DNA from: CBFFRJ01 sp051486985
GTDB lineage: Bacteria; Pseudomonadota; Gammaproteobacteria; Enterobacterales; Enterobacteriaceae
DNA length: 64,000 bases
Direction of reading: 5' to 3'
Assembly (NCBI RefSeq): GCF_051486985.1
Contig: NZ_JAHVDV010000025.1
Location: 1-64,000 of the forward strand
How positions within the stretch are numbered: position 1 is the stretch's first letter; the number at the start of each line of letters is the position of its first letter. Under the pieces are notes generated by a model that was given only the letters and a program-made list of their open reading frames with translations, searched no databases and was not told the origin of the DNA. Below, one piece after another: positions 27,131 to 34,104 of this stretch. The position numbers and the translations under genes were made by a program.

Positions 27131-27889
27131 TCAGGCATTATCGCTGCCGGGCTCGGTGCCGCCGAAGCGACGTTCTCGATTGGCAAAGGCATGCAGCGCA
27201 CCTTCAAAGTCTTGTTCATCAAAATCGGGCCAAAGAACATCTGTAAAGTAAAGTTCGGCATAGGCAATTTGCCAAAGTAAAAAATTACTTATGCGATGTT
27301 CCCCACCAGTCCTAATCACTAAATCTACGGGGGCCAGTTCATGCATGCAGATTTGCTGGCTCAGCGCCTCTTCATCAATCTGTTCAGGACGCAATAGCCC
27401 TTCCTGAACCTGAGCGGCCAGCTGCCGCACGCCCTGCACGATATCCCAACGCCCGCCGTAATTCGCTGCGATATTTAGCGTCAGCCCTGTATTCTGAGCC
27501 GTTAACGCCTCCGCTTTACGAATGCGCTCCTGCAAACGCGAATTGAAGCGGCTTGTATCACCAATAATTCGCAAACGCACATTATGGCGATGCAGGCTTT
27601 TCACTTCACTATCCAGGGCCCATACAAACAGTTCCATCAGCGCCGTTACTTCCTGCGCCGGACGGTTCCAGTTTTCACTACTAAACGCATACAGCGTCAG
27701 CGCATCGATTCCGCTATTGGCGGCGAATGAAACCGCACGGCGAACCGATTTTGCACCAGCCCGGTGGCCAAAGGCGCGGATTTTTCCTTGTCTTTTCGCC
27801 CAGCGACCATTGCCGTCCATAATAATGGCAACATGACGACAGCCATGCGCAGGCAAATTTTCGCTTATTGGTTGATTAGCAGACAACAT
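27131..27889 (-). CDS. uppS: Undecaprenyl diphosphate synthase UppS (IspU)
   Basis: Cis-prenyltransferase that adds eight isoprene units to farnesyl diphosphate, giving the C55 carrier for peptidoglycan and O-antigen. The 252 aa protein shows the family start HVAIIMDGNGRWAK with catalytic Asp25, and the C-terminal signature DLVIRTGGEHRISNFLLWQ. It is the first gene of the leftward operon uppS-cdsA-rseP-bamA-skp-lpxD-fabZ-lpxAB. A dxr terminator lies just upstream at 27948. Confidence 0.97.
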   Translation of the reverse strand: MLSANQPISENLPAHGCRHVAIIMDGNGRWAKRQGKIRAFGHRAGAKSVRRAVSFAANSGIDALTLYAFSSENWNRPAQEVTALMELFVWALDSEVKSLHRHNVRLRIIGDTSRFNSRLQERIRKAEALTAQNTGLTLNIAANYGGRWDIVQGVRQLAAQVQEGLLRPEQIDEEALSQQICMHELAPVDLVIRTGGEHRISNFLLWQIAYAELYFTDVLWPDFDEQDFEGALHAFANRERRFGGTEPGSDNA

Positions 27890-27947
27890 AACGCGTTTTA
27901 GTCCCTGAAAAGGATTTAGCGGTACTCAGGAATACAAAGCCCTTACG

Positions 27948-27972
27948 CAAAAAAGCCGTGTCAACCACGGCT
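27948..27972 (-). terminator. Terminator after dxr
   Basis: On the minus strand AGCCGTG (27966-27972 arm) pairs with CACGGCT (27954-27960 arm) over a 5-base loop, followed by a T7 run. It lies about 100 bp past the dxr stop and separates dxr from the uppS operon. Confidence 0.88.
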
Positions 27973-28070
27973 TCACCTCAGCGCCAGGTTTAACTCTGGC
28001 AATTGGGTGCGCAGACTATACCACTGAAGCCTAACGCTAACAAATAGCATGACTTAGCGTGGCTGGATTA

Positions 28071-29270
28071 TCACCAGCTTGCGAGGCGTATCACTTGTTT
28101 TCGCGCAACGTCACGAGCCAGTCGATCCACTGCAACAACATCGTCAATACTTTGCGGTTCGCACAACGTCATCTGTTCCAGAACAGATAAATTAAGGGCT
28201 GCGATATCCGTAAATCGAATGTCAGACGCCAGAAATGCTGCCACCGTCACCTCGTTCGCCGCGTTTAACGCGGTGGTCGCCGCCTGTCCTTGCGCAAAAG
28301 CATCAATGGCCAGCTTCAGACACGGGTAGCGATCATAATCCGGCTCGGCAAAGCTGAGGGCACTGAGTTTACAGAAATCGAGGCTATTCACACCGGATGG
28401 CACGCGTCCAGGCCAGGCCATGGTGTGTGCAATTGGCGTGCGCATATCCGGTTCACCCAATTGTGCCAACACGCTGCCATCCAGATAACGAACCATGGAG
28501 TGGATCACCGATTGCGGATGGATCAACACTTCCATCTGACGGGCAGAGGCATTAAACAGCCAGCGTGCTTCAATGTATTCCAGACCTTTATTCATCATAG
28601 TGGCTGAATCAACAGAGATTTTTCTCCCCATCGACCAGTTCGGATGGCGACAGGCTTGATCCGGCGTCATCGCAGCCAGTTCAGCCAGTGGCGTCTCCCG
28701 AAATGGACCACCAGACCCGGTGAGCAAAATCGACGATACGCCGTTCTGCTCCAGATCAGCGTACCCCAGGTTCTGTTGGATTGGTTCCGGTAAACTCTGA
28801 AAAATAGCGTTATGTTCACTATCTACCGGCAGAAGCTGCGCCCCGCTCTCCTTAACCGCCTCCATAAACAGACGACCGCAGGTTACGAGAGATTCTTTAT
28901 TGGCGAGCAGAACGGTTTTACCAGCACGAATCGCGGCAAGCGTAGGAACAAGGCCCGCAGCACCGACTATCGCCGCCATGACCTGGTCGACTTCATCAAG
29001 GGCAGCCATTTCACACGCCGCCTGTTGACCGCTCATGACCTCTGTGCGGCTGTTATGCTGCCGTAAAATAATGCGGAGTTCTTTGGCACTGGCCTCATCG
29101 TCCATTACCGCAAATCGCGGCGTGAACTCAAGACACTGCTCGACCATGCGTGCAACGTTTTTACCTGCAACCAGCGCAGTCACAGTAAACCGCTCAGGAT
29201 TGTGGCGAACCACATCAAGCGTGCTGCAGCCAATGGAACCGGTGGAGCCCAGAAGGGTTATATGCTTCAT
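28071..29270 (-). CDS. dxr: 1-deoxy-D-xylulose-5-phosphate reductoisomerase Dxr (IspC)
   Basis: NADPH-dependent enzyme that converts DXP to 2-C-methyl-D-erythritol 4-phosphate, the committed step of the MEP isoprenoid pathway and the target of fosmidomycin. The 399 aa protein has the nucleotide loop GSTGSIG at 8-14. The metal/substrate residues are in PVDSEHNAIFQ and the flexible loop is around HPNWSMG. It stands between frr and uppS; UppS uses the products of this pathway. Confidence 0.97.
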   Translation of the reverse strand: MKHITLLGSTGSIGCSTLDVVRHNPERFTVTALVAGKNVARMVEQCLEFTPRFAVMDDEASAKELRIILRQHNSRTEVMSGQQAACEMAALDEVDQVMAAIVGAAGLVPTLAAIRAGKTVLLANKESLVTCGRLFMEAVKESGAQLLPVDSEHNAIFQSLPEPIQQNLGYADLEQNGVSSILLTGSGGPFRETPLAELAAMTPDQACRHPNWSMGRKISVDSATMMNKGLEYIEARWLFNASARQMEVLIHPQSVIHSMVRYLDGSVLAQLGEPDMRTPIAHTMAWPGRVPSGVNSLDFCKLSALSFAEPDYDRYPCLKLAIDAFAQGQAATTALNAANEVTVAAFLASDIRFTDIAALNLSVLEQMTLCEPQSIDDVVAVDRLARDVARKQVIRLASW

Positions 29271-29303
29271 GAAACGCTCACACTATCGCGAGGATAAAAA
29301 AGC

Positions 29304-29350
29304 AAAACGCCGCCAGCAAAGCCGCATCGCAGCCCTCTGTACGGCGTTTT
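29304..29350 (-). terminator. Possible terminator after frr
   Basis: AAAACGCCG (29304-29312) and CGGCGTTTT (29342-29350) are perfect inverted arms with a 29-nt intervening sequence that itself can pair in part. On the minus strand a T-rich stretch follows. The large loop lowers confidence. Confidence 0.5.
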
Positions 29351-29364
29351 AATCAAGAGTTGAA

Positions 29365-29922
29365 TCAGAACTGCATCAGTTCTGCTTCTTTATCTGCCAG
29401 CGCCGCATCAATTTTCTTGATGGCGGCATCTGTCAGCTTCTGCACATCGTCCTGAGAACGACGATCGTCGTCTTCACTGATCTCTTTCTCTTTCAGCAGA
29501 GCTTTAACTTTGTCGTTGGCGTCACGACGCACGTTACGCACGGAAACGCGGCCCTGCTCAGCTTCACCACGTACCACTTTAATCAGGTCTTTACGACGCT
29601 CTTCCGTCAGCGGTGGCAGCGGAACGCGGATGTCAGTGCCCGCTGAACTTGGGTTCAAACCCAGATCGGAAGCCATAATTGCTTTCTCAACGGCAGGACC
29701 CATAGAGCGATCGAATACGTTGATTTTCAACGTACGGGTGTCTTCTACGGTGACGTTAGCCAACTGACGCAGCGGCGTCGGCGTACCGTAGTATTCCACG
29801 ACGATACCATCAAGCAGGCTTGGGGAAGCACGGCCGGTACGGATTTTGCTGATTTGGGTTTTGAAGGCTTCAACGCATTTGTCCATGCGTACTTCAGCAT
29901 CTTTTCTGATGTCGTTAATCAC
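29365..29922 (-). CDS. frr: Ribosome recycling factor Frr (RRF)
   Basis: Acts with EF-G and IF3 to split the post-termination ribosome. The 185 aa protein equals the E. coli length and shows the two-domain tRNA-like form: a three-helix bundle made from both termini and an inserted beta/alpha domain (about 31-104). Conserved segments are KIRTGRASPSLLDGI near residue 26 and the charged C-terminal helix. Upstream 151 bp separates it from pyrH; a TATACT hexamer on the minus strand at 29977-29982 may be its -10 but I see no matching -35. Confidence 0.97.
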   Translation of the reverse strand: MINDIRKDAEVRMDKCVEAFKTQISKIRTGRASPSLLDGIVVEYYGTPTPLRQLANVTVEDTRTLKINVFDRSMGPAVEKAIMASDLGLNPSSAGTDIRVPLPPLTEERRKDLIKVVRGEAEQGRVSVRNVRRDANDKVKALLKEKEISEDDDRRSQDDVQKLTDAAIKKIDAALADKEAELMQF

Positions 29923-30073
29923 GTTACGAATCCTTGAAATCTTGTCTCAGGCAAACCATACGCCACAGGTGTGGTTAGTATAGTCTCGTTCAGTACAAGG
30001 CACCGTGAAAGATGCCTGCCATAATCGCTAAATAATAAAGCGGAATCTTACCTTTATTTGTTGCCTACGGGAA

Positions 30074-30799
30074 TTATTCCGTGATCAACGTGCCTTCTTT
30101 TTCGCCCATGACAACGCGACGCAGCGCACCAGGCTTATTCATGTTAAAGACACGGATAGGTAATTTGTGGTCACGTGCCAGGGTAAAGGCTGCCAGATCC
30201 ATCACTTTCAGCTCTTTATCCAGCACTTCGGTATAAGTCAGTTGCTCATACATGGTGGCAGTGGGATCTTTTGCCGGATCGGCAGTAAAGACGCCATCAA
30301 CCTTGGTTGCTTTCAGTACCACATCGGCTTCGATTTCGATGCCGCGCAAACATGCAGCAGAATCAGTGGTAAAGAAAGGGTTACCCGTACCGGCGCTCAG
30401 AATGACCACACGGTTATTGCGCAGCAGGCTAATAGCTTCAGCCCAGCTGTAGTTGTCACAGACGCCATTCAACGGAATAGCGGACATCAGGCGGGCGTTC
30501 ACATAGGCGCGGTGAAGCGCATCGCGCATGGCCAGACCGTTCATGACAGTGGCCAACATGCCCATGTGGTCGCCCACAACGCGGTTCATACCCGCTTTCG
30601 CGAGTCCTGCACCACGGAACAGGTTACCGCCACCAATCACCACACCAACCTGAATACCCAGTTCCACCAGTTCTTTGATTTCCTGAGCCATACGATCAAG
30701 GATGCTTGCGTCAATACCGAAGCCTTCCGTACCCTGAAGAGCTTCACCACTCAACTTAAGCAGAATACGTTTATAGACGGGTTTTGCATTGGTAGCCAT
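30074..30799 (-). CDS. pyrH: UMP kinase PyrH
   Basis: Amino-acid-kinase-family hexameric enzyme phosphorylating UMP to UDP, activated by GTP and inhibited by UTP; essential for pyrimidine nucleotides. The 241 aa protein equals the E. coli length. Conserved features are RILLKLSGEAL near the N-terminus, the GGGNLFRG glycine-rich loop and the C-terminal KPGALRRVV segment. It sits between tsf and frr; the tsf terminator at 30909 implies its own promoter in the 145 bp gap. Confidence 0.97.
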   Translation of the reverse strand: MATNAKPVYKRILLKLSGEALQGTEGFGIDASILDRMAQEIKELVELGIQVGVVIGGGNLFRGAGLAKAGMNRVVGDHMGMLATVMNGLAMRDALHRAYVNARLMSAIPLNGVCDNYSWAEAISLLRNNRVVILSAGTGNPFFTTDSAACLRGIEIEADVVLKATKVDGVFTADPAKDPTATMYEQLTYTEVLDKELKVMDLAAFTLARDHKLPIRVFNMNKPGALRRVVMGEKEGTLITE

Positions 30800-30908
30800 G
30801 TTTCTTTCCTGAGACTGTCAACGATTGAGATGAGTTAATTCCGGCGACATTGTACGTCGCTTTTCAGCGCAACCTCTATAAGGGTTAGCTGAATTTACAA
30901 GACGGGGA

Positions 30909-30942
30909 CAAAAAGAAGCCGCCCTCAGGCGGCTTCTTTTTT
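30909..30942 (-). terminator. Terminator after tsf
   Basis: An 11-bp stem (arms 30913-30923 and 30928-30938, core GAAGCCGCC/GGCGGCTTC) with a 4-base loop is followed on the minus strand by T5. It lies a few bases after the tsf stop and ends the rpsB-tsf operon. Confidence 0.93.
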
Positions 30943-30944
30943 AA

Positions 30945-31796
30945 TTAAGACTGCTTGGACATTGCAGCAACTTCTGCTGCGAAGTCAGTCTCAACTTTCT
31001 CGATGCCTTCACCTACTTCGAAGCGGATGAAGTTAGTTACGTCAGCGTTGTGCTCTTTGAGCAGCTGAGCAACAGTTTTGCTCGGATCCATAACGAAAGG
31101 TTGACCAGTCAGAGAAACTTCGCCGGTGAATTTCTTCATGCGGCCTTCAACCATTTTCTCTGCGATTTCTTTCGGCTTGCCAGACTGCATGGCGATGTCC
31201 AGCTGAACCTGGAACTCTTTCTCAACGACTTCAGCAGAAACGTCTTCCGGCTTAACGAACTCAGGCTTGCTTGCAGCGATGTGCATGGCCAGCTGTTTAA
31301 CCAGCTCTTCATCAGCGCCTTTAGCAGCAACCAGAACACCGATACGTGCGCCGTGCAGGTAAGAACCCAGTACTTCGCCTTCCAGAGCAGCAACACGACG
31401 GATGTTGATGTTCTCACCGATTTTAGCAACCAGCGCAACGCGTTCTTCTTCGAACTGTGCTTTCAGAACTTCAACGTCAGTGATTTTGCCTGCTACAGCT
31501 GCGTCCAGAACTTTGTTAGCAAATGCCTGGAAACCGCCATCTTTCGCAACGAAGTCAGTCTGGCAGTTAACTTCCAGAATGATGCCGTAGGTACCGTCGA
31601 TCTTAGTGATGATCACGCCGTCAGCAGCTACGTTGCCTGCTTTTTTCGCTGCTTTGATAGCACCGGACTTACGCATGTTTTCGATTGCCAGCTCGATGTC
31701 GCCGTTAGCTTCAGTCAGTGCTTTTTTGCAATCCATCATGCCTGCGCCAGTACGTTCGCGCAGCTCTTTTACCAGGGATGCGGTAATTTCAGCCAT
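30945..31796 (-). CDS. tsf: Elongation factor Ts
   Basis: Guanine-nucleotide exchange factor that regenerates EF-Tu-GTP. The 283 aa protein equals the E. coli length. It has the N-terminal UBA-like domain (LVKELRERTGAGMMDCKKAL), the EF-Tu-contacting core with TDFVAKDGGF near residue 80, a dimerisation domain and a coiled-coil. It is the second gene of the rpsB-tsf operon, separated by a stem-loop that probably attenuates transcription. Confidence 0.98.
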   Translation of the reverse strand: MAEITASLVKELRERTGAGMMDCKKALTEANGDIELAIENMRKSGAIKAAKKAGNVAADGVIITKIDGTYGIILEVNCQTDFVAKDGGFQAFANKVLDAAVAGKITDVEVLKAQFEEERVALVAKIGENINIRRVAALEGEVLGSYLHGARIGVLVAAKGADEELVKQLAMHIAASKPEFVKPEDVSAEVVEKEFQVQLDIAMQSGKPKEIAEKMVEGRMKKFTGEVSLTGQPFVMDPSKTVAQLLKEHNADVTNFIRFEVGEGIEKVETDFAAEVAAMSKQS

Positions 31797-31853
31797 TCTT
31801 TAATCCTCGGGAGAGATGACCTGCCCGGCAATCAGCCAGACAGGTGTAAAAGT

Positions 31854-31879
31854 GAAAAAGGGGCCAAAAAGTGGCCCCT
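31854..31879 (-). terminator. Attenuator-like stem-loop between rpsB and tsf
   Basis: On the minus strand GGGGCCA pairs with TGGCCCC (arms at 31872-31878 and 31860-31866) around a 5-base loop, followed by T5. As tsf lies beyond it, it is best read as a partial terminator that sets the ratio of S2 to EF-Ts. Confidence 0.8.
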
Positions 31880-31913
31880 ATCCATACTCGGTACTAATAA
31901 GGGCTGGACCTTA

Positions 31914-32639
31914 TTATTCAGCTTCTACGAAGCTTTCTTCCGCCTGAACAGCCAGATCCTGAGAACGGCCTTCACGTACGGTAGCAGCAACAGCATTCAG
32001 ATACAGGCTAACTGCACGGATTGCGTCGTCGTTACCCGGGATAACGAAGTCAACACCGTCCGGATCGGAGTTGGTATCAACGATAGCAAATACCGGGATA
32101 CCCAGGTTGTTTGCTTCTTTGATCGCGATGTGTTCGTGGTCAGCGTCGATAACGAACAGTGCGTCCGGCAGGCCGCCCATGTCTTTGATACCGCCAAGGC
32201 TGTTTTCCAGCTTGTCCAGTTCACGAGTACGCATCAGCGCTTCTTTCTTGGTCAGCTTGTCGAAAGTACCGTCCTGAGACTGAGTTTCCAGATCTTTCAG
32301 ACGTTTGATGGACTGACGAACAGTTTTCCAGTTAGTCAGCATGCCGCCCAACCAGCGATGGTTCACGAAGAACTGATCGCAGTTGTTCGCTGCTTCTTTC
32401 ACCGCTTCGCTCGCAGCGCGTTTAGTACCAACGAAAAGGATTTTGCCTTTACGAGAAGAGATCTTGTTCAGTTCAGCCAGAGCTTCGTTGAACATCGGTA
32501 CAGTTTTCTCAAGGTTGATGATGTGAACTTTGTTACGTGCGCCGAAGATGAAAGGCTTCATTTTCGGGTTCCAGTAACGGGTCTGGTGACCAAAGTGAAC
32601 ACCAGCCTTGAGCATGTCGCGCATGGAAACAGTTGCCAT
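31914..32639 (-). CDS. rpsB: 30S ribosomal protein S2
   Basis: Small-subunit protein at the head-body junction, needed with S1 for initiation. The 241 aa protein equals the E. coli length and starts MATVSMRDMLKAGVHFGHQT. The ATG ending at 32639 is chosen over the upstream open frame because AGAGG precedes it and the N-terminus is conserved. The long leader (t44 region) carries the target for S2 feedback on its own operon. Codon use is strongly biased, which explains the 531-aa antisense open frame over rpsB-tsf. Confidence 0.98.
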   Translation of the reverse strand: MATVSMRDMLKAGVHFGHQTRYWNPKMKPFIFGARNKVHIINLEKTVPMFNEALAELNKISSRKGKILFVGTKRAASEAVKEAANNCDQFFVNHRWLGGMLTNWKTVRQSIKRLKDLETQSQDGTFDKLTKKEALMRTRELDKLENSLGGIKDMGGLPDALFVIDADHEHIAIKEANNLGIPVFAIVDTNSDPDGVDFVIPGNDDAIRAVSLYLNAVAATVREGRSQDLAVQAEESFVEAE

Positions 32640-32666
32640 GATTAAAACCTCTATATAAAAGTTGGG

Positions 32667-32791
32667 GTTATGCCTCCACGTATCCCATATTACCGACCCC
32701 AAAGGGCACCCCGGAATATGTGTCGATACGTGTGTGTTATTTACACAAAGTGAGATTTGTCGACTTCGTTCCGAAGAGGAACGTGAGTCCG
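32667..32791 (-). ncRNA. tff: rpsB leader RNA / t44 (tff)
   Basis: The rpsB 5' untranslated region on the minus strand, about 150 nt from the promoter to the ATG, contains the sequence known as t44 or tff RNA in E. coli. Recognisable parts are TTCCTCTTCGGAACGAAG, the TGCCCTTTGGGG stem-loop and TACGTGGAGGCATAACCCC. Known work on the family links it to S2 autoregulation of rpsB-tsf. Ends are estimated from the promoter and the E. coli annotation. Confidence 0.75.
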
Positions 32792-32797
32792 GCGCGC

Positions 32798-32827
32798 TTT
32801 ATACCACAAACAGCGACCAGACTCCAA
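32798..32827 (-). promoter_or_regulatory. rpsB promoter
   Basis: On the minus strand an extended -10 TGGTATAAA (-10 TATAAA at 32798-32803) lies 18 bp downstream of TTGGAG (32822-32827). The -10 is followed by a GC-rich discriminator GCGCGCC, a feature of stringently controlled ribosomal promoters, so ppGpp/DksA repression is likely. Confidence 0.7.
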
Positions 32828-32858
32828 TTATTGTTAATGGAGAACCGCCCGCTGAACA

Positions 32859-32940
32859 GTGAATTTCCTGTGACAATTCACGGCGCCCGGTAGACAAGGG
32901 TAGCACCTTTGCGTAAGGGGAGGCACAAAAGGCACCGGGC
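32859..32940. other. Nested inverted repeats between rpsB and map
   Basis: GTGAATT (32859-32865) pairs with AATTCAC (32875-32881), and beside it GCCCGGT (32885-32891) pairs with ACCGGGC (32934-32940) around 42 nt. This occupies most of the non-leader part of the 399 bp rpsB-map gap. A weak map promoter candidate, TTACCA-16-TAAATA (32979-33006), lies to its right. The role of the repeats is unknown. Confidence 0.45.
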
Positions 32941-33038
32941 AGAATGATTCTCAATGTGGCACCCGCCAGGCCAGACTGTTACCATTAGCAGCACTTGAAC
33001 TAAATAATGTCGAAAATCGGCACTGATGGACAGAATCA

Positions 33039-33830
33039 ATGGCTATCTCAATTAAGACCCCTGAAGAAATCGAAAAAATGCGCGTGGCTGGCCGCCTTGC
33101 TGCAGAAGTGCTGGAGATGATCGAGCCTTATATCAAGCCTGGCGTGAGCACCGGCGAACTGGATCGCATCTGTAACGACTACATCGTTAACGAGCAGCAT
33201 GCGGTTTCCGCCTGCCTCGGCTATCACGGCTTCCCGAAATCCGTCTGTATCTCCATTAACGAAGTGGTCTGCCACGGTATTCCGGATGACGAAAAAGTGC
33301 TGAAGGATGGCGATATCGTCAACATTGACGTGACCGTCATTAAAGACGAATACCACGGCGACACCTCCAAAATGTTTATCGTCGGCAAGCCTACCATCCT
33401 CGGTGAGCGCCTGTGCCGTGTAACTCAGGACAGCCTCTATCTCTCCCTGCGGATGGTGAAACCGGGCATCCGCCTGCGCTCGCTGGGCGCGGCCATTCAG
33501 AAGTATGTTGAAGGCGAAGGTTTTTCCGTTGTACGTGAGTATTGTGGACACGGCATTGGCCGCGTTTTCCATGAAGAACCCCAGGTTCTGCACTATGACG
33601 CGGATGATGGCGGCGTGGTATTACAGGCGGGCATGACCTTCACCATTGAACCTATGGTCAACGCTGGCGATTATCGCATCCGTACGATGAAAGACGGCTG
33701 GACAGTTAAAACGAAGGACCGCAGCCTGTCTGCCCAGTACGAACATACCATCGTGGTGACCGAGAATGGCTGTGAAATCCTTACCCTGCGTAAAGATGAC
33801 ACCATCCCCGCCGTTCTCACGGCTGAGTAA
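33039..33830 (+). CDS. map: Methionine aminopeptidase type I Map
   Basis: Removes the N-terminal methionine from nascent proteins with small second residues. The 263 aa protein has all five metal ligands of the pita-bread fold: Asp97, Asp108, His171, Glu204 and Glu235, plus the substrate-binding His79. The divergent rpsB arrangement matches E. coli. The open frame starts with the conserved MAISIKTPEEIEKMR. The HGIGR-V-FHEEP segment has Val where E. coli has Gly, a position that varies in the family. A clear terminator follows. Confidence 0.98.
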   Translation: MAISIKTPEEIEKMRVAGRLAAEVLEMIEPYIKPGVSTGELDRICNDYIVNEQHAVSACLGYHGFPKSVCISINEVVCHGIPDDEKVLKDGDIVNIDVTVIKDEYHGDTSKMFIVGKPTILGERLCRVTQDSLYLSLRMVKPGIRLRSLGAAIQKYVEGEGFSVVREYCGHGIGRVFHEEPQVLHYDADDGGVVLQAGMTFTIEPMVNAGDYRIRTMKDGWTVKTKDRSLSAQYEHTIVVTENGCEILTLRKDDTIPAVLTAE

Positions 33831-33849
33831 TCTCTTTTTTGTCATGAGA

Positions 33850-33877
33850 AGCGGCCTGCAAAAGGGCCGCTTTTTTA
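33850..33877 (+). terminator. Terminator after map
   Basis: AGCGGCC (33850-33856) pairs with GGCCGCT (33865-33871) over an 8-base loop, followed by T6. It is 19 bp past the map stop codon. Confidence 0.9.
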
Positions 33878-33889
33878 TAATTGATTCAG

Positions 33890-33929
33890 AAAAAACGCTT
33901 ATTTCTTGAGTATGTAAGCACGCGTTTTT
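33890..33929. repeat. Imperfect inverted repeat upstream of glnD
   Basis: AAAAAACGCTTA (33890-33901) is mirrored by TAAGC (33915-33919) and GCGTTTTT (33922-33929) with a 2-nt bulge. It is separate from the map terminator and about 175 bp before glnD. It could be a secondary terminator for map or a regulator site; no known motif is recognised. Confidence 0.4.
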
Positions 33930-34104
33930 CTTATGCCCCGTGTCATGTTTCATAAAGATAAACGTCTTTTCATTTCCCGTTATCTCTTTTAATTTGTCTG
34001 CTTAGACGCTTGTCTTAATCTTTTATGAATACGTGTTGTCCGCATCGGCACATTTGACGGCCAGCGGCGTGTTTCGCTGTCCCATTGCGTAGGGTGGCCC
34101 GCTA

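Noticed and set aside
31050..32645. 531-codon open frame on the plus strand over tsf and rpsB
   Set aside because: It is antisense to two highly expressed genes. Strong codon bias avoids TTA, CTA and TCA, so few stops arise in this antisense frame. It also crosses the rpsB-tsf terminator and has no ribosome site.
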